This document shows positions 16,403 to 27,200 of a stretch of 64,000 nucleotides of DNA, in pieces. The translations under genes and the position numbers were made by a program. The notes beneath the pieces are model-generated. The model was not told the origin of the DNA. It saw only the letters and a program-made list of their open reading frames with translations, and searched no databases. The stretch comes from Fidelibacterota bacterium. GTDB lineage: Bacteria > Fidelibacterota > Marinisomatia > SCGC-AAA003-L08 > TS1B11. Numbering within the stretch: position 1 is the stretch's first letter; every line of letters starts with the position of its first letter. The stretch lies in assembly GCA_020354025.1 (NCBI GenBank), contig CP070638.1:2516250-2580249 (forward strand), given 5' to 3'.

Positions 16403-19330
16403 TCAAGCCACTTCAGTTTGAACACGATCCTTATCCCGGACAGGTAGTGATATCTGCTGACGGTCGCGCTTTCCGGGGAGAATTTCGCGGAGGGTCTGTC
16501 CGGTATATGAGCCGGTGTGTTGTGCCACTTCTTCCGGTGTTCCTTCAGCCACTACATAGCCGCCATCGTCCCCGCCCTCTGGACCCAGGTCTAATATCCA
16601 GTCGGCGGTCTTGATCACGTCCATGTTATGTTCGATAATCACCACGGTGTTGCCCTTGTCTACCAGCCGGTTAAGGACCTTCAGGAGCATCTCCACATCC
16701 GCGAAGTGTAATCCGGTAGTGGGTTCATCCAGGATATAGATGGTCCGGCCGGTTCCGGTACGTGATAGCTCGGAGGAAAGCTTTACCCGCTGGGCTTCCC
16801 CGCCGGAAAGCGTCGTAGCCTGCTGCCCGAGCCGGAGGTAACCCAAACCCACATCGCAAAGTGTTTGAAGCTTACGCTCAATAGTGGGGATATTCCTGAA
16901 AAAGTCCAGGGCTTCCCCGCAGGACATGTCCAGAACCTGGGCGATGTTGCGGCCTTTATAAGTAACCTCCAGGGTCTCACGGTTGTACCGTTTTCCCTTG
17001 CATTCCTCGCAGCGTACGTAAACATCAGGGAGGAAGTGCATCTCGATCTTGATGATACCATCCCCCTGGCAGGCTTCGCAGCGTCCCCCTTTCACGTTGA
17101 AGGAGAACCGCCCGGGTTTGTAGCCCCTGATCTTCGACTCCTGTAGCTGGCTGAATAGGTCCCGGATATGGGTAAAGACGCCGGTGTAAGTGGCCGGATT
17201 GGAGCGCGGGGTCCGGCCTATGGGCGACTGATCGATGTCAATAACCTTGTCAAGGTAGAGCAGGCCGTGGATCGAGCCGTATTTGAGAGGTTTCTTCTTG
17301 CTGGAGTGGAATTCCCGGCTGAGAATGGGATAGAGGGTCTCATTTATAAGGGTAGACTTACCTGAGCCGCTGACTCCCGTGACGCAGATAAAACGGCCAA
17401 CGGGAAGATTGATTGTGATCTCCTTGAGATTGTTACCGCAAGCCCCCTCCAGACTGAAGAAGTGGTCCGGCTTGGCGCGACGCTTCTTGGGTACGGGGAT
17501 TTCCCGGCGGCCTGCCAGATATTGACCCGTCATGGAGGCGGGGTCGGCTTTGATCTTGCCCGGTGGACCGATAGCCACCACCCAGCCACCCTCTTCCCCG
17601 GCTCCGGGGCCCAGGTCCAACACCCAATCGGCTGACTCGATGGTCTCCCGGTCATGCTCGACAACCAGCACCGTGTTGCCCAGGTCCCGCAGCCGGTACA
17701 GGGTCTGGATAAGCCGCCGGTTGTCGCGCATATGCAGGCCGATGGACGGCTCATCCAGGATATAGAGCACACCCACCAGCTGGCTGCCCACCTGGGTGGC
17801 CAGGCGGATGCGCTGGGCTTCGCCACCGCTTAGCGTGGCGGAGGAACGGGAAAGGGTTAGGTAGTCCAGACCCACGTTGATCAAAAAACCAAGGCGGTCC
17901 TTGATCTCCTTCAGGACCTGGGAGGCTATCTCCTGCTGGGTGGGAGTAAGTACTAGCTGGTTGACAAATCCCTGAAGCCCCTTCACGGACATCTCAGTCA
18001 CGTCCCAGATGCTCTTGCCGTTGATCGTCACGGCGAGAGACTCGTCCCGTAAACGTGCGCCGTGGCAGCCATTACAGGAGTGAATGGACATGAACTGTTC
18101 GATCCACTGGCGGATTCCCGGCGAGCGGGTCTGGCTATACCGGCGCTGGAGGTTGTTGATCACCCCTTCAAACCCGCCGGTGTACTCACCCCGCCACCTC
18201 TTGGAGGTGTATTGCATCGTAATCCTGGCTTCGGGATCGGTACCGTTCAGAATCACCTGTCTGACCCCCTCCGGCAGATGCTTCCAGGGTGTGGTAAACT
18301 TGAATCCGTAATGCTGGGCCAGGCTTTTGAGTATGGAGCTGTACCACCCGCCACGGGGCTGTTCCCCTATAGGTCCTACCGCTCCCTGGATCAGGCTCTT
18401 GTTCCTGTCGGGGACCACCAGGTCCGGATCGATCTCCATCTGAGTTCCCAGGCCGTCACAGTCGGGACAGGCGCCGAACGGTGAGTTGAATGAGAACATG
18501 CGGGGCTCGGGGACTTCATAGCTGATCTCGCAGTCCGGGCAGGAGAGGCTCTCGCTGAACAGGTGGTCCTTGCCTTTGCCCCGGCCCGATTCCGGCAACT
18601 CGTTGACCACGACCACCCCTGATCCGATCTTGACCGCCAGCTCCACCGACTCGGTGAGACGTTCCTTTGCTGTCGGTTTGACCTCCAGGCGGTCTACGAT
18701 CACCTCGATGTCGTGCTTCTTGTTTTTATGGAGGATTATTTTCTCTGAGAGCAGCCGCACCCGCCCGTCTACCCGGACCCGGACGAAGCCTTCCCGGCGG
18801 ATGCTGCGGAACACTTCCTTGTACTGCCCCTTGCGGCTCCGCACCACCGGTGCCAGCAGCTGTATGCGGGCGCCTTCGGGAAAGGCCAGGATGTGGTCAA
18901 CCATCTGCTGGACCGTCTGGCGGCCGACCGGCCGGCCGCAGCCGGTGCAGTGAGGCGTGCCGATGCGGGCGAACAGCAGGCGCAGGTGGTCGTAGATCTC
19001 GGTAATGGTGCCTACGGTGGAGCGGGGGTTGCGGCTGGCCGACCGCTGCTCGATGGAGACCGCCGGCGACAGTCCCTCGATAACGTCCACGTCGGGCTTC
19101 TCCAGCTGGCCCAGGAACTGCCGGGCGTAGGCCGATAGCGACTCCACGTAGCGGCGGTGTCCCTCCGCGTAGATGGTGTCGAAGGCCAGCGAGCTCTTAC
19201 CCGAGCCCGATAGTCCGGTGATAACCACCAGCTGGTTCCGCGGGATCTCTACGTCGATGTCCTTGAGGTTGTGCTCCCGCGCTCCCCGGACGAATATCTT
19301 CTCTGCGTGATAGGCCGGCATAAGCCTCAT
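16403..19330 (-). CDS. uvrA: Excinuclease ABC subunit A (UvrA)
   Basis: 975 aa, full length. UvrA recognises bulky DNA lesions and loads UvrB in nucleotide excision repair. Two ABC ATPase modules are visible, with Walker [10 protein letters not shown] near residue 40 and GVSGSGKST near 645, and signatures [14 protein letters not shown] and [13 protein letters not shown]. The zinc modules [13 protein letters not shown]...CPDC and CEACQGDG...CEEC are complete. The annotated ATG at 19330 has no Shine-Dalgarno; an ATG three codons on (19321) is an alternative. The first 40 codons plus upstream DNA are duplicated at 20493-20688. Confidence 0.97.
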   Translation of the reverse strand: MRLMPAYHAEKIFVRGAREHNLKDIDVEIPRNQLVVITGLSGSGKSSLAFDTIYAEGHRRYVESLSAYARQFLGQLEKPDVDVIEGLSPAVSIEQRSASRNPRSTVGTITEIYDHLRLLFARIGTPHCTGCGRPVGRQTVQQMVDHILAFPEGARIQLLAPVVRSRKGQYKEVFRSIRREGFVRVRVDGRVRLLSEKIILHKNKKHDIEVIVDRLEVKPTAKERLTESVELAVKIGSGVVVVNELPESGRGKGKDHLFSESLSCPDCEISYEVPEPRMFSFNSPFGACPDCDGLGTQMEIDPDLVVPDRNKSLIQGAVGPIGEQPRGGWYSSILKSLAQHYGFKFTTPWKHLPEGVRQVILNGTDPEARITMQYTSKRWRGEYTGGFEGVINNLQRRYSQTRSPGIRQWIEQFMSIHSCNGCHGARLRDESLAVTINGKSIWDVTEMSVKGLQGFVNQLVLTPTQQEIASQVLKEIKDRLGFLINVGLDYLTLSRSSATLSGGEAQRIRLATQVGSQLVGVLYILDEPSIGLHMRDNRRLIQTLYRLRDLGNTVLVVEHDRETIESADWVLDLGPGAGEEGGWVVAIGPPGKIKADPASMTGQYLAGRREIPVPKKRRAKPDHFFSLEGACGNNLKEITINLPVGRFICVTGVSGSGKSTLINETLYPILSREFHSSKKKPLKYGSIHGLLYLDKVIDIDQSPIGRTPRSNPATYTGVFTHIRDLFSQLQESKIRGYKPGRFSFNVKGGRCEACQGDGIIKIEMHFLPDVYVRCEECKGKRYNRETLEVTYKGRNIAQVLDMSCGEALDFFRNIPTIERKLQTLCDVGLGYLRLGQQATTLSGGEAQRVKLSSELSRTGTGRTIYILDEPTTGLHFADVEMLLKVLNRLVDKGNTVVIIEHNMDVIKTADWILDLGPEGGDDGGYVVAEGTPEEVAQHTGSYTGQTLREILPGKRDRQQISLPVRDKDRVQTEVA

Positions 19331-19410
19331 AAGATAGCATGAGAGAGCGCCGGGGTAAAGGAAAATTGGGGGGATAATGTTAGAATGATGGATGTTACTT
19401 GAGGCTAGGG
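19215..19410. repeat. Direct repeat, original copy: uvrA head and upstream DNA
   Basis: A 196-nt block covering codons 1 to about 39 of uvrA and 80 nt upstream. It aligns without gaps to 20493-20688 in the same orientation, with 18 mismatches by eye (91% identity). Identity is about 95% in the coding part and lower upstream. The unduplicated part of the 346-nt interval 19331-19676 (19411-19676) shows no further structure apart from the ribosome binding site of the next gene. Confidence 0.93.
19331..19359 (-). promoter_or_regulatory. Possible uvrA promoter abutting the start codon
   Basis: On the minus strand TTTACC (19354-19359) and TATCTT (19331-19336) are spaced by 17 nt; each matches 4 of 6 bases of the sigma-70-type consensus. 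The -10-like element touches the ATG at 19330, so transcription would begin near the second ATG (19321), giving a leaderless message. Both elements recur in the duplicated copy, the second as TATCTC. Promoter sequences in this lineage may differ from the consensus. Confidence 0.25.
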
Positions 19411-19676
19411 ACCTGCGCCCGGGGGCTGGTCAGTAAAAACCGCAGTTCGCGCCGATGTAGCGGGCATTTATCAGCGTGAGGAATAGGTGAAGGGGGGAGC
19501 TGCTCTATCAACTGGGGACGGGCGTGAGGTTTTCCCTCCCGTAGAAAACCGTTGCCAGTTTGTAATCCGGTGGCTTACATTGATCAGAATGCCTTGTCCC
19601 TATTTTATAGTTGGATTTTGCATATGATTCTTGACACAGCTCAGACTTGCACTTCAGCCAGAAAGGGGAGTCACCA

Positions 19677-20441
19677 ATGATCTCACCAACGTCCAGTAGA
19701 TACGTCATCATGTTCCTCTCTCTCACGTGCCTTGCCTCGGTCGCGCTGGCCGGCGGTCAGGGGGCGGCCAGGGAAGACTCAACCGCAACCCCTGCGCTTA
19801 AAGCCTACCCCTGGACCTTGCAGACGCATGTCACGTCCCTGAGTGGCCCACTGAATCTCATGCTCAAACGCTGGTTTTCGCGTGAGGTGTCTTTAAGGCT
19901 GGATATAAACATTAACGGTAACATTGACGGTTCAGTTTCCGCATTAACTCTCGGCGACCAGCCGGATGTCACGGGTGAAGAGGACAACACATCAGGGAGC
20001 TATGGGATAAGCGGTGATGTTCATTACATCCGGCACCTGACGCCTGATTCTGATTTTAAGTGGTATATTGGTGCCGGGCCGCATGTTGCATATAATGTGA
20101 GTGAGCAGCGAAGAGTAAGTAAAAGTGAAGATGTAAACACTTTCAACGATACCTTCGAAAATAAACGCGACATATCAAACGAAGCCACATTCTGGGCAGC
20201 AGGTATTCTTGTCTTTGTTGGAGCGGAATGGTCTATTTCTGATCGGATCAGTCTAGCAATCGAAAATGGAATATCAGGACAATACAAGTGGCGTCGTGCT
20301 AACAGGATCATACGACACATTAGAACAAACCTAGATACGGGTGACATAATTAACGATGACAGCTACGAAGAGGTGTCGAGGTCAGGAACCTGGAGCGCCA
20401 GCTTCGCTTCGGTGAAATGGATACTGGCTATCCACTTCTAG
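19677..20441 (+). CDS. Predicted outer-membrane beta-barrel protein
   Basis: 254 aa from the ATG at 19677, which has AGGGGAG 6 nt upstream; an in-frame ATG at 19647 lacks one. A signal peptide (to about ALAGGQ) is followed by alternating strands ([49 protein letters not shown]). The C-terminus WILAIHF ends in phenylalanine, the usual beta-barrel assembly signal. Family not recognised. The gene lies alone between the two copies of the uvrA-head repeat, opposite in direction to its neighbours, and its stop codon overlaps the 3' end of the chimeric frame on the other strand. Confidence 0.7.
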   Translation: MISPTSSRYVIMFLSLTCLASVALAGGQGAAREDSTATPALKAYPWTLQTHVTSLSGPLNLMLKRWFSREVSLRLDININGNIDGSVSALTLGDQPDVTGEEDNTSGSYGISGDVHYIRHLTPDSDFKWYIGAGPHVAYNVSEQRRVSKSEDVNTFNDTFENKRDISNEATFWAAGILVFVGAEWSISDRISLAIENGISGQYKWRRANRIIRHIRTNLDTGDIINDDSYEEVSRSGTWSASFASVKWILAIHF

Positions 20442-20608
20442 CCCGCCGTTGACGGCGCCTCCAGCCCGTACTCCCCCAGGAATCCCACCAGCCCGGTGAT
20501 CACCACCAGCTGGTTCCGCGGGATCTCAACGTCGATGTCCTTGAGGTTGTGCTCCCGCGCTCCCCGAACGAATATCTTCTCTGCCTGGTAGGCCGGCATA
20601 AGCCTCAT
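20438..20608 (-). pseudogene. Chimeric fragment: UvrA residues 1-40 fused to HAD-protein tail
   Basis: An open frame of 56 codons. Residues 1-40 match UvrA (starting [20 protein letters not shown]) with a single change, His8 to Gln. From residue 39 on it reads [14 protein letters not shown], matching the C-terminus of the HAD hydrolase at 28411-29049 ([14 protein letters not shown]). The two parts are fused in frame with CCGG shared at the junction. The Walker A lysine of UvrA is lost, so no ATPase activity is possible. It is best regarded as the scar of a duplication, not a functional gene, although the frame has stayed open. Confidence 0.85.
20454..20494. repeat. Copy of the HAD gene 3' tail
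   Basis: 41 nt identical to 28430-28470 except for 3 substitutions and in the same orientation. The homology ends at codon Pro of GLEAP on the 3' side and at the uvrA junction on the other side. Together with the adjacent uvrA-head copy it marks a recombination breakpoint. Confidence 0.85.
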
Positions 20609-20688
20609 GAGATAGCATAAGAGAGCGCCGGGGTAAAGAGAAATTGGGGGGATATGTGGGAAATGACGGATGTTACTTGAGACTAGGG
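20493..20688. repeat. Direct repeat, second copy of uvrA head and upstream DNA
   Basis: Counterpart of 19215-19410, 196 nt with 18 mismatches. It ends within unmatched DNA near 20689. The rest of the interval up to the helicase gene (20689-20812) shows no recognisable feature. So the 371-nt stretch 20442-20812 consists of the chimeric fragment, its upstream DNA, and about 120 nt of unassigned sequence. Confidence 0.93.
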
Positions 20689-20812
20689 GCTGGTGACTTG
20701 TCCGTCGCCCGTGCGCCCAATGCGCACGTTATACAGGTAGCTCTGCTCGCACCTCCGCCCCGCTCACTTGATACCGGTCTCCTGGTCCGGCCCTCAATGC
20801 CCTGAGGCAGGC

Positions 20813-23800
20813 TTAATCCTCAATCAACGTTAAAGCCTCGCTACATATAATTCTCGGGATCGTCTCTTCGGCCAAGCGAATTGATCGCCTCTCAGCATAT
20901 TCCTTGAGATTATGTTGGTAATAAATATCTATGAGGTTTTTCAGTAGAACCTCTCCAGTTACTCCATTTCTGCGTAACAGGTTGAGCTCCTTGATGACGG
21001 CTCTACTTAGTGTCCCGCGGAAGGATTTATCGAGCAATGATATCTCGGCCTTGTTTTCTTCATCCTTTTGTTGCTCGTACTGCAGCCGCAACTCCCGAAG
21101 AACATACCGCTGACCGTGAGTTAAGGATAATCGATGTTTTCTCTCAGCCTGGATTTGCTTGAGTTCTTTCTCAAACTGTTGCCTGGTTCGGGTGACCGTG
21201 CGATTATGTTGCTTTGGCAGTGGTAATGCGGTGACGTCAGGGGAAGCCTTGATAGTGCTCAATATGCGTGGGATGTCACGTGATACGATCTCCCCACTCT
21301 CATCCAATTGGAATAGCTGCATATAGCGACCTGCCAGGCAGAAAACGTAGTATCCAGGTTGATCTGCAGCCTTTGAAGTCCGAATCCCGTCACGAAGATT
21401 CGCTATTCTTTTATACTCATCTGGATCCTCAGCACGTAACTGCCGCATGATCTGCTCGGCTTCATTGATGTCAAAAATCTCCTCTTCCTCATCCTCCAGG
21501 TGAGCCAGGTAGTCACCCTTCTTTTCATAGATGGCATACATTGCTTCCTCGTTCAGCCGCTCGCTTGGATCTAGGATAGCTGCGTCCTCGCCAATGGTAT
21601 CGTGAATCTCCTGGATGCGGTTCCGTAGTCTATCCTTGAGTCCTAATTGCCGATCTATCCCGGTTTCAGGCAGGAAGTTGAAGCCATAGACTTTATCATG
21701 TCGGCTGCCGATGCGGTCGATGCGACCGAACCGTTGAATGAGTCGAACGGGATTCCAATGAAGATCGTAGTTAATCACTTTATCACAATCCTGGAGATTG
21801 AGGCCCTCTGCAAGTACATCGGTAGTGACCAACGTATGTAACTCAGATTCTCCCTTGCTGAACTTATATTCAGGATTGGCGTTGGGTGCAAAACGCCCCA
21901 CGACCCGTTCCTTGCTCTTATCACCGCTGAAGATCACGTCGATTTCATCAGTAGGAAAGTAGGGCGTCAGATTCTCGAACAGATAACGCGCCGTATCCGC
22001 AAACTGGGTGAAGATCAGGCGCTTACCGGGTTTAACGGTGGAGCTCTTCAGGAGACCCTTGAGTACATGCAGCTTCGTATCCTTTGCCGGTATAATCGGT
22101 TCAACCATGTTCAGGAGTTTATCCAGCATCCCCACATCGTGTTCGATATGACTTTTAAGCATGTCGACGTTGAAATCCACTGCATTGTACGTCTTGGATA
22201 CTTCCCTTATTGCATCTAGAAAGGCCGATTCCTCGTCGTAGTCCGATTCATAGAGAATAGCCTGCGCGTCCTCTCCAGCTGGAACGATTCCGTTTTCAAG
22301 AGCGGTCAAGAATAACTGGTGAATATTGAGAAGTCGGCGTATGGATTCCTTGAAAGCGTGTACGCTGGACTCAAAGCGCTTGAATAGAAGGACCCTCATG
22401 ATCCCGCGTAGGTTAGCTCCCGCCCGATGCAGACTTGCATAGGGTTCTCTTCGCTTCTTCTCATCTTTCACATAATGCCATAGACCATATCGAGCATACG
22501 TCAGTTCATCTGGCAGCGGCTCTTTGGGTAGACGCTTACGAGGTCGACCCAGACAACCGCGTATCTGTTGGTATAATCCCTGGTAGGTATCTTCAATACT
22601 ATACTCAACCGTTTCGAGTTCGCGCTTGGGGAAGAATTGCGGTTTCCCTGCCACCATAACGTAGGCTCGACGCTTCCCTTCCCGGTATTCCTGGAAGGCG
22701 GACGGATCTACGGGCTGGTGGGTCTCAGAATCAAAACCATACCATCGTAGGATATGATTGCGCGTTCGCCGAATGAGAATATTGGAAAGCAGGTCTGGAA
22801 GTCTCCGGTCACCGGCATCAATAAGTTTGAAATAGTCTCTAAGAATTGGGGGATCGATGGGGAGGTCGGTCCGTTCATCCTGGTGGAATAGTTTAGTCTG
22901 ATGATAAATGTCCCAGACACTCTTGTTGCGGGGAGTTGCCGTGAGGAAGCAGCAGAATCTGTTCGCTCGGGCCCCTAGATAACTCTGTAGGGTTCTATAC
23001 CGCTGCGTATCCGAGTGACGGAAGTTGTGGCTCTCATCAACGAGGATTAATTCTCGATCACGGAAACGTACATCCTCAAGCAGAAGATTCAGTGTGCTAT
23101 CCTGATTTTCCCTGAGATAGCCCATTGACAGTACGCGGGCATTCAGTTGATACACTTCGTTATAGCGTTCCCACATGTCCACCAGGGTTGCCGGACAAAT
23201 AATGAGCGGTCGCTTATGGTAAGCCCGCTCGAAGTGCTTGATAATGGCCGACCCAATGTAGCTCTTTCCTAGCCCAACTACATCGGCGACAAATACTCCT
23301 CCATAGTCCTTGACAATCTGGATGGATTGACGCACTGCAACCTTCTGGAAATCTGCTAATTGACTGGTGATCTCATCGTCCCAGAGAATCTCCTTATCAT
23401 CATCCTCTTCAATACGATCACGGACCAGCGTATACAAGGTCTTCATATAAATATCATAGGGACTCACTTCCACCGCCGCCCAGGACTGGCGCATCTCATG
23501 TATAAGGGCTTCGTCGAAATCCTCTGCTTCTACCCACAGCTCCTCGAACCACCGCACCAATTCGGTATGGTTATCGTTGCCCTGGACGATCACGTTCAGT
23601 TCGGTGTTGTGGGTGATTCCTGATAAAGTCAGGTTGGAGGAGCCGACAATGGCAATACCGTTCTCGTGGCGTTCTACAGGTTTACCTTGATCATCATAGA
23701 TTTCGCCATAATCGAAGATGTAGGCCTTAGCATGAAGGCGGCCCTTGGTATAGACCCTTACTTTAAGCCGCTCCTCTTCAATGAGTTTGATGAGTCCGTG

Positions 23801-24166
23801 TACTAGATCCTCACCCTGGTCAGTCTGGTCCATGAGCTCCATAGCCTTACGGACGTTCTCGGCCGTCTCTTTAACCATTTGCCTGGAGTCTGTACGCCGG
23901 GGGTAAACCTGACCTTCCAGCGAATCCTTTACCTCCTCTAACCGCTGGTATCCTTCAGCAAGCTGTTCTACGGTTTCACGATTAGTGGTATTCCCGATCA
24001 GCAACCGCAGCTCCTTGATACTGTCAAGCCGCTTTGCGAATGGTACCAGGCCGGAAATGAAGAAATAGCCTACCGCAAACCTGCCCGCTTCAGAAGAATC
24101 TAGGATTCGGTTGATATGGTCAACTAGCTTCTCATTGCGATTATCGATTATGTTATGTGTAGACAT
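20813..24166 (-). CDS. PLD-nuclease-like / SNF2-family helicase protein
   Basis: 1117 aa. Residues of about 1-210 form a phospholipase-D-like domain with one complete HKD motif (HAKAYIFD, 145-152) followed by GSSNLT (175-180), as in PLD-type nucleases that work as dimers. A SNF2/Rad54-type ATPase follows: Walker A VGLGKS (297-302), motif II DESH (377-380), motif III LTATP (408-412). Motifs V and VI appear in TTDVLAEGLNLQ and RFGRIDRIGS. The C-terminus is helical and charged. It follows the methylase gene by 64 nt in the same direction, so the two form a module. Domain-wise it recalls the DISARM proteins DrmD and DrmC in one chain. A role in restricting foreign DNA is inferred. Confidence 0.88.
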   Translation of the reverse strand: MSTHNIIDNRNEKLVDHINRILDSSEAGRFAVGYFFISGLVPFAKRLDSIKELRLLIGNTTNRETVEQLAEGYQRLEEVKDSLEGQVYPRRTDSRQMVKETAENVRKAMELMDQTDQGEDLVHGLIKLIEEERLKVRVYTKGRLHAKAYIFDYGEIYDDQGKPVERHENGIAIVGSSNLTLSGITHNTELNVIVQGNDNHTELVRWFEELWVEAEDFDEALIHEMRQSWAAVEVSPYDIYMKTLYTLVRDRIEEDDDKEILWDDEITSQLADFQKVAVRQSIQIVKDYGGVFVADVVGLGKSYIGSAIIKHFERAYHKRPLIICPATLVDMWERYNEVYQLNARVLSMGYLRENQDSTLNLLLEDVRFRDRELILVDESHNFRHSDTQRYRTLQSYLGARANRFCCFLTATPRNKSVWDIYHQTKLFHQDERTDLPIDPPILRDYFKLIDAGDRRLPDLLSNILIRRTRNHILRWYGFDSETHQPVDPSAFQEYREGKRRAYVMVAGKPQFFPKRELETVEYSIEDTYQGLYQQIRGCLGRPRKRLPKEPLPDELTYARYGLWHYVKDEKKRREPYASLHRAGANLRGIMRVLLFKRFESSVHAFKESIRRLLNIHQLFLTALENGIVPAGEDAQAILYESDYDEESAFLDAIREVSKTYNAVDFNVDMLKSHIEHDVGMLDKLLNMVEPIIPAKDTKLHVLKGLLKSSTVKPGKRLIFTQFADTARYLFENLTPYFPTDEIDVIFSGDKSKERVVGRFAPNANPEYKFSKGESELHTLVTTDVLAEGLNLQDCDKVINYDLHWNPVRLIQRFGRIDRIGSRHDKVYGFNFLPETGIDRQLGLKDRLRNRIQEIHDTIGEDAAILDPSERLNEEAMYAIYEKKGDYLAHLEDEEEEIFDINEAEQIMRQLRAEDPDEYKRIANLRDGIRTSKAADQPGYYVFCLAGRYMQLFQLDESGEIVSRDIPRILSTIKASPDVTALPLPKQHNRTVTRTRQQFEKELKQIQAERKHRLSLTHGQRYVLRELRLQYEQQKDEENKAEISLLDKSFRGTLSRAVIKELNLLRRNGVTGEVLLKNLIDIYYQHNLKEYAERRSIRLAEETIPRIICSEALTLIED

Positions 24167-24230
24167 TCGCAGCGCTATTATTAGAAAGAATATTTACCAA
24201 TACAGAACCTGTAACTACCCATGAATTTTC

Positions 24231-27200
24231 TTATATACTCTGCGCTTTCTCCAAACGATTGTTTACCAAGCCAAGAGCAGCTTCGTAGACTGCCTCTCTC
24301 TCAGCTTGGTCAAGTTGAAGGATATCAAATATTACCTGATCAATATTTCTCCAACATTCGTCGGGGATAGTCGTCACCTTACGTGCTGGCATAGAGTGAA
24401 TATCTCTGAATACAGATTCAATAGAAGCATTATCGATGTCACTACTTGGTTCGATTATCGGTACCTGTGCATAGTCGGATACCATAAGGCTTCTGGCGCC
24501 TTCACCAAGGGCAGCACGATTATAGATTTCATACATCATTGCAGCGATGATGGAATTGAGATATACTAATTGTACCGAGGCAAGATCAGCATAGTACAAT
24601 CTGCAATCTACAAGGTAATTATCTGGATTATAAAATACTGCTGCCGTGTCGTTTGCTTCCTTTACAAAGATACTATTCCCCGAACCTCGTGGCAGTACCC
24701 ACCAGAGTGAGCGACCGCTGCAGCTTGGGTTATCGTTGAATCCTTGTTTCTCCCCCCATCTGATATATTCAAACGCGGCTGTCCCCTTAAGCTTCTTTTT
24801 ATCTTTGTTACACCAGAATACCTTATATTTTAAATCCTTAGGATTAATCAAGATTTGTTTACATTCAGTTGGACTTTTGATAACTGGTTTAAGAAATTCT
24901 TTCTCAATCTCCCATCGCTGTATTTGGGCCCCACGGAGATAAAAGAAGTCATTAGCCCCAGTTTTAATTCCATAGTAAACGGACGATACATTGCAAAGTC
25001 GTCCCAGCTTATCTTTTTTACTAATTATTCGCCAATAAATATCTGGTGCTCTTAAGTACTTCCCACCCCATTTGTCACCAATATACCTGGCAACCTTTAT
25101 CAGGGGACTAGAAGCGGTTCTTTCACTCTTCTTGTCTGGCGATAGAGTATCTTTATCGGTACTCATTTTAACATCAAGTCCGCCTTTGAACAGTTCTTCC
25201 TGATTTATTGGAAGGACTCGGTACCCTGGTTTAGTCGATCGATGAGCTGCATCATCTATTTCTTCAAATATGACCGGGTGTAGGATTTCTTCAAACGATG
25301 TCTTGAACATGATGAAGCGGGCAGTGTGATCATGGGCGAAAGCCTTGGTGTCATCGGGTGCGGAGAATAGTACAATAATGGTGTTGATACCGGCATCAGA
25401 GAAGGAACGTTTCATTTGGTTATCAATGATATATTTGATTTGAGAATGTTTGGCTAGGAACTCCTGGAGGTCTTTCCCATAGCCCACATCCAGCCAGGAG
25501 TTGGACGTGATGAAGCAGAATGATCCATTTCTATTCAATAGGCTCATGCCGTGCAGATAGAAATACACATAATAATCGCTCTTACCGTCTAACTTACGAC
25601 TCTTGAAGAACCGGGGATAAATCTGCGCAACCGATTCCTGCAGTTTTGCCTTGTATTCTTTCTTTAGTTGTCGCCACGCGGCTTCACTGTGATCTTCTTC
25701 CTTTTCGTCAGGTGGAGCGATCTTTTCTTGCCTGACGTATGGCGGGTTGCCCAGGACGATATCAAATCCGTCCTTCTCACCCTCGAATATCTCCACGAAG
25801 GCAACATCCCACACAAAGAAGGGGGTGCTATCATCGGTAAGTGCACCCAGCGCCTGCCGGACCTTGGTTGCTTCGTTCTTTTTACGCTCTCGATCCCGCT
25901 CCCATTCTCTGATCATCAAATCCATCTGTTCAGCCTTCCCGGCCTCCATGCCAGCCAAGGCCAGCTGCTCGGGGGGCGTTTCAATCTGTTTGGTCAGCCG
26001 CACGATGTCCTGCTGTAATGAGTGAATTTTAAAAGACAGGATATCTCTGAAGAGCTGGACTTCCTCTTTCCTTAAAATCACTTCGGATAAGCTCCTATCC
26101 TCTGCATTGTAGAAATGGAGCTTCCTACCTTTGAGTTTCGTTAGTCGACCTTTCAGCTCAGGAGAGATATCAAGGTGCGCTTTATGGAGAGCGAAACTGA
26201 TTCCACCTATTTCCTGAACGAGGCTGTCACCCTGGCGAATCTTGAAAGAAAGATTGGGCAGCAAGGGACGGAACTTTAGTTCGGCTAGCTTCAGTTCTGT
26301 CTCCACAACCAGCTGTAGCCATAACCTGAGTTCGGCGACGTGGACGGCCCAGGGCATTACGTCAACCCCGTAGAGGCTTTGTCCAATTATCCGTTTTCTC
26401 CTTTCGTAAGCCGTTTCATCAATACCCAACTGGTTATTCGCCCTCGCCTGAAGATCATCTAGAGCCGTTAGCATGCCTACCAGGAATGAGCCCGAGCCAC
26501 ATGCAGGATCGCATATTGTAGCCTCACGTAGTAGGTCATTCAGTTGTGACCACAAGTTCTCCTTTGTCAAACTCCTATCGGCAGTTTCCTTCTCATCGGG
26601 ATCATACGCGAAAACTGCTTCATAAAGAACAGACTTATGTTTATCGCCTAGCCGGTTAGCTAGCCAGTCCACCAGGCTTAAGCGGCACATCAGATCGATC
26701 TCGATACGAGGGGTATAAAAGATGCCCGCTGTCCCTCGCCGGTCTTCTTCTTCAATACCTTCGAAAGTGATATTGACCAGACTCTCATAGACCTTTCCGA
26801 TCATCTCTGGATCCACAGCGACTTCCTGGTCAAAAGGAGTATCCTCTGTAATCGTGAAGTTGTAATGCTCCAGGAACCCGGTGCTCTGGCCGTTGAAGCG
26901 GTCGAAGAGCATTTTAAACATGGTGTCATTGATCCTAAAGGACTGTTTATCATCCAGATCATTTGGGGTAAAGAGACCGCCATTGAGGAAAGGTGCTTTG
27001 GCAAAGGCTTCACGGATTTCAGGGGGGAAATGCTGTCGATCCACTCGCCCCGCCTGGAAGCGTTCGTTGAATGCCTCAAAGAATAATACCGAAAGCCATT
27101 GGTCGAAAAAAGTGTCTTTGGGCTGCCCATTCGACTTATAGGCTTCCCAGAAACCATATATGAAGTCATGATTGTCGCCCAACCAGCGCTTACGTTGGAT

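Noticed and set aside
19411-19676. Consensus promoter TTGACA at 19631 for the outer-membrane protein gene
   Set aside because: No acceptable -10 element lies 16-18 nt downstream before the ribosome binding site.
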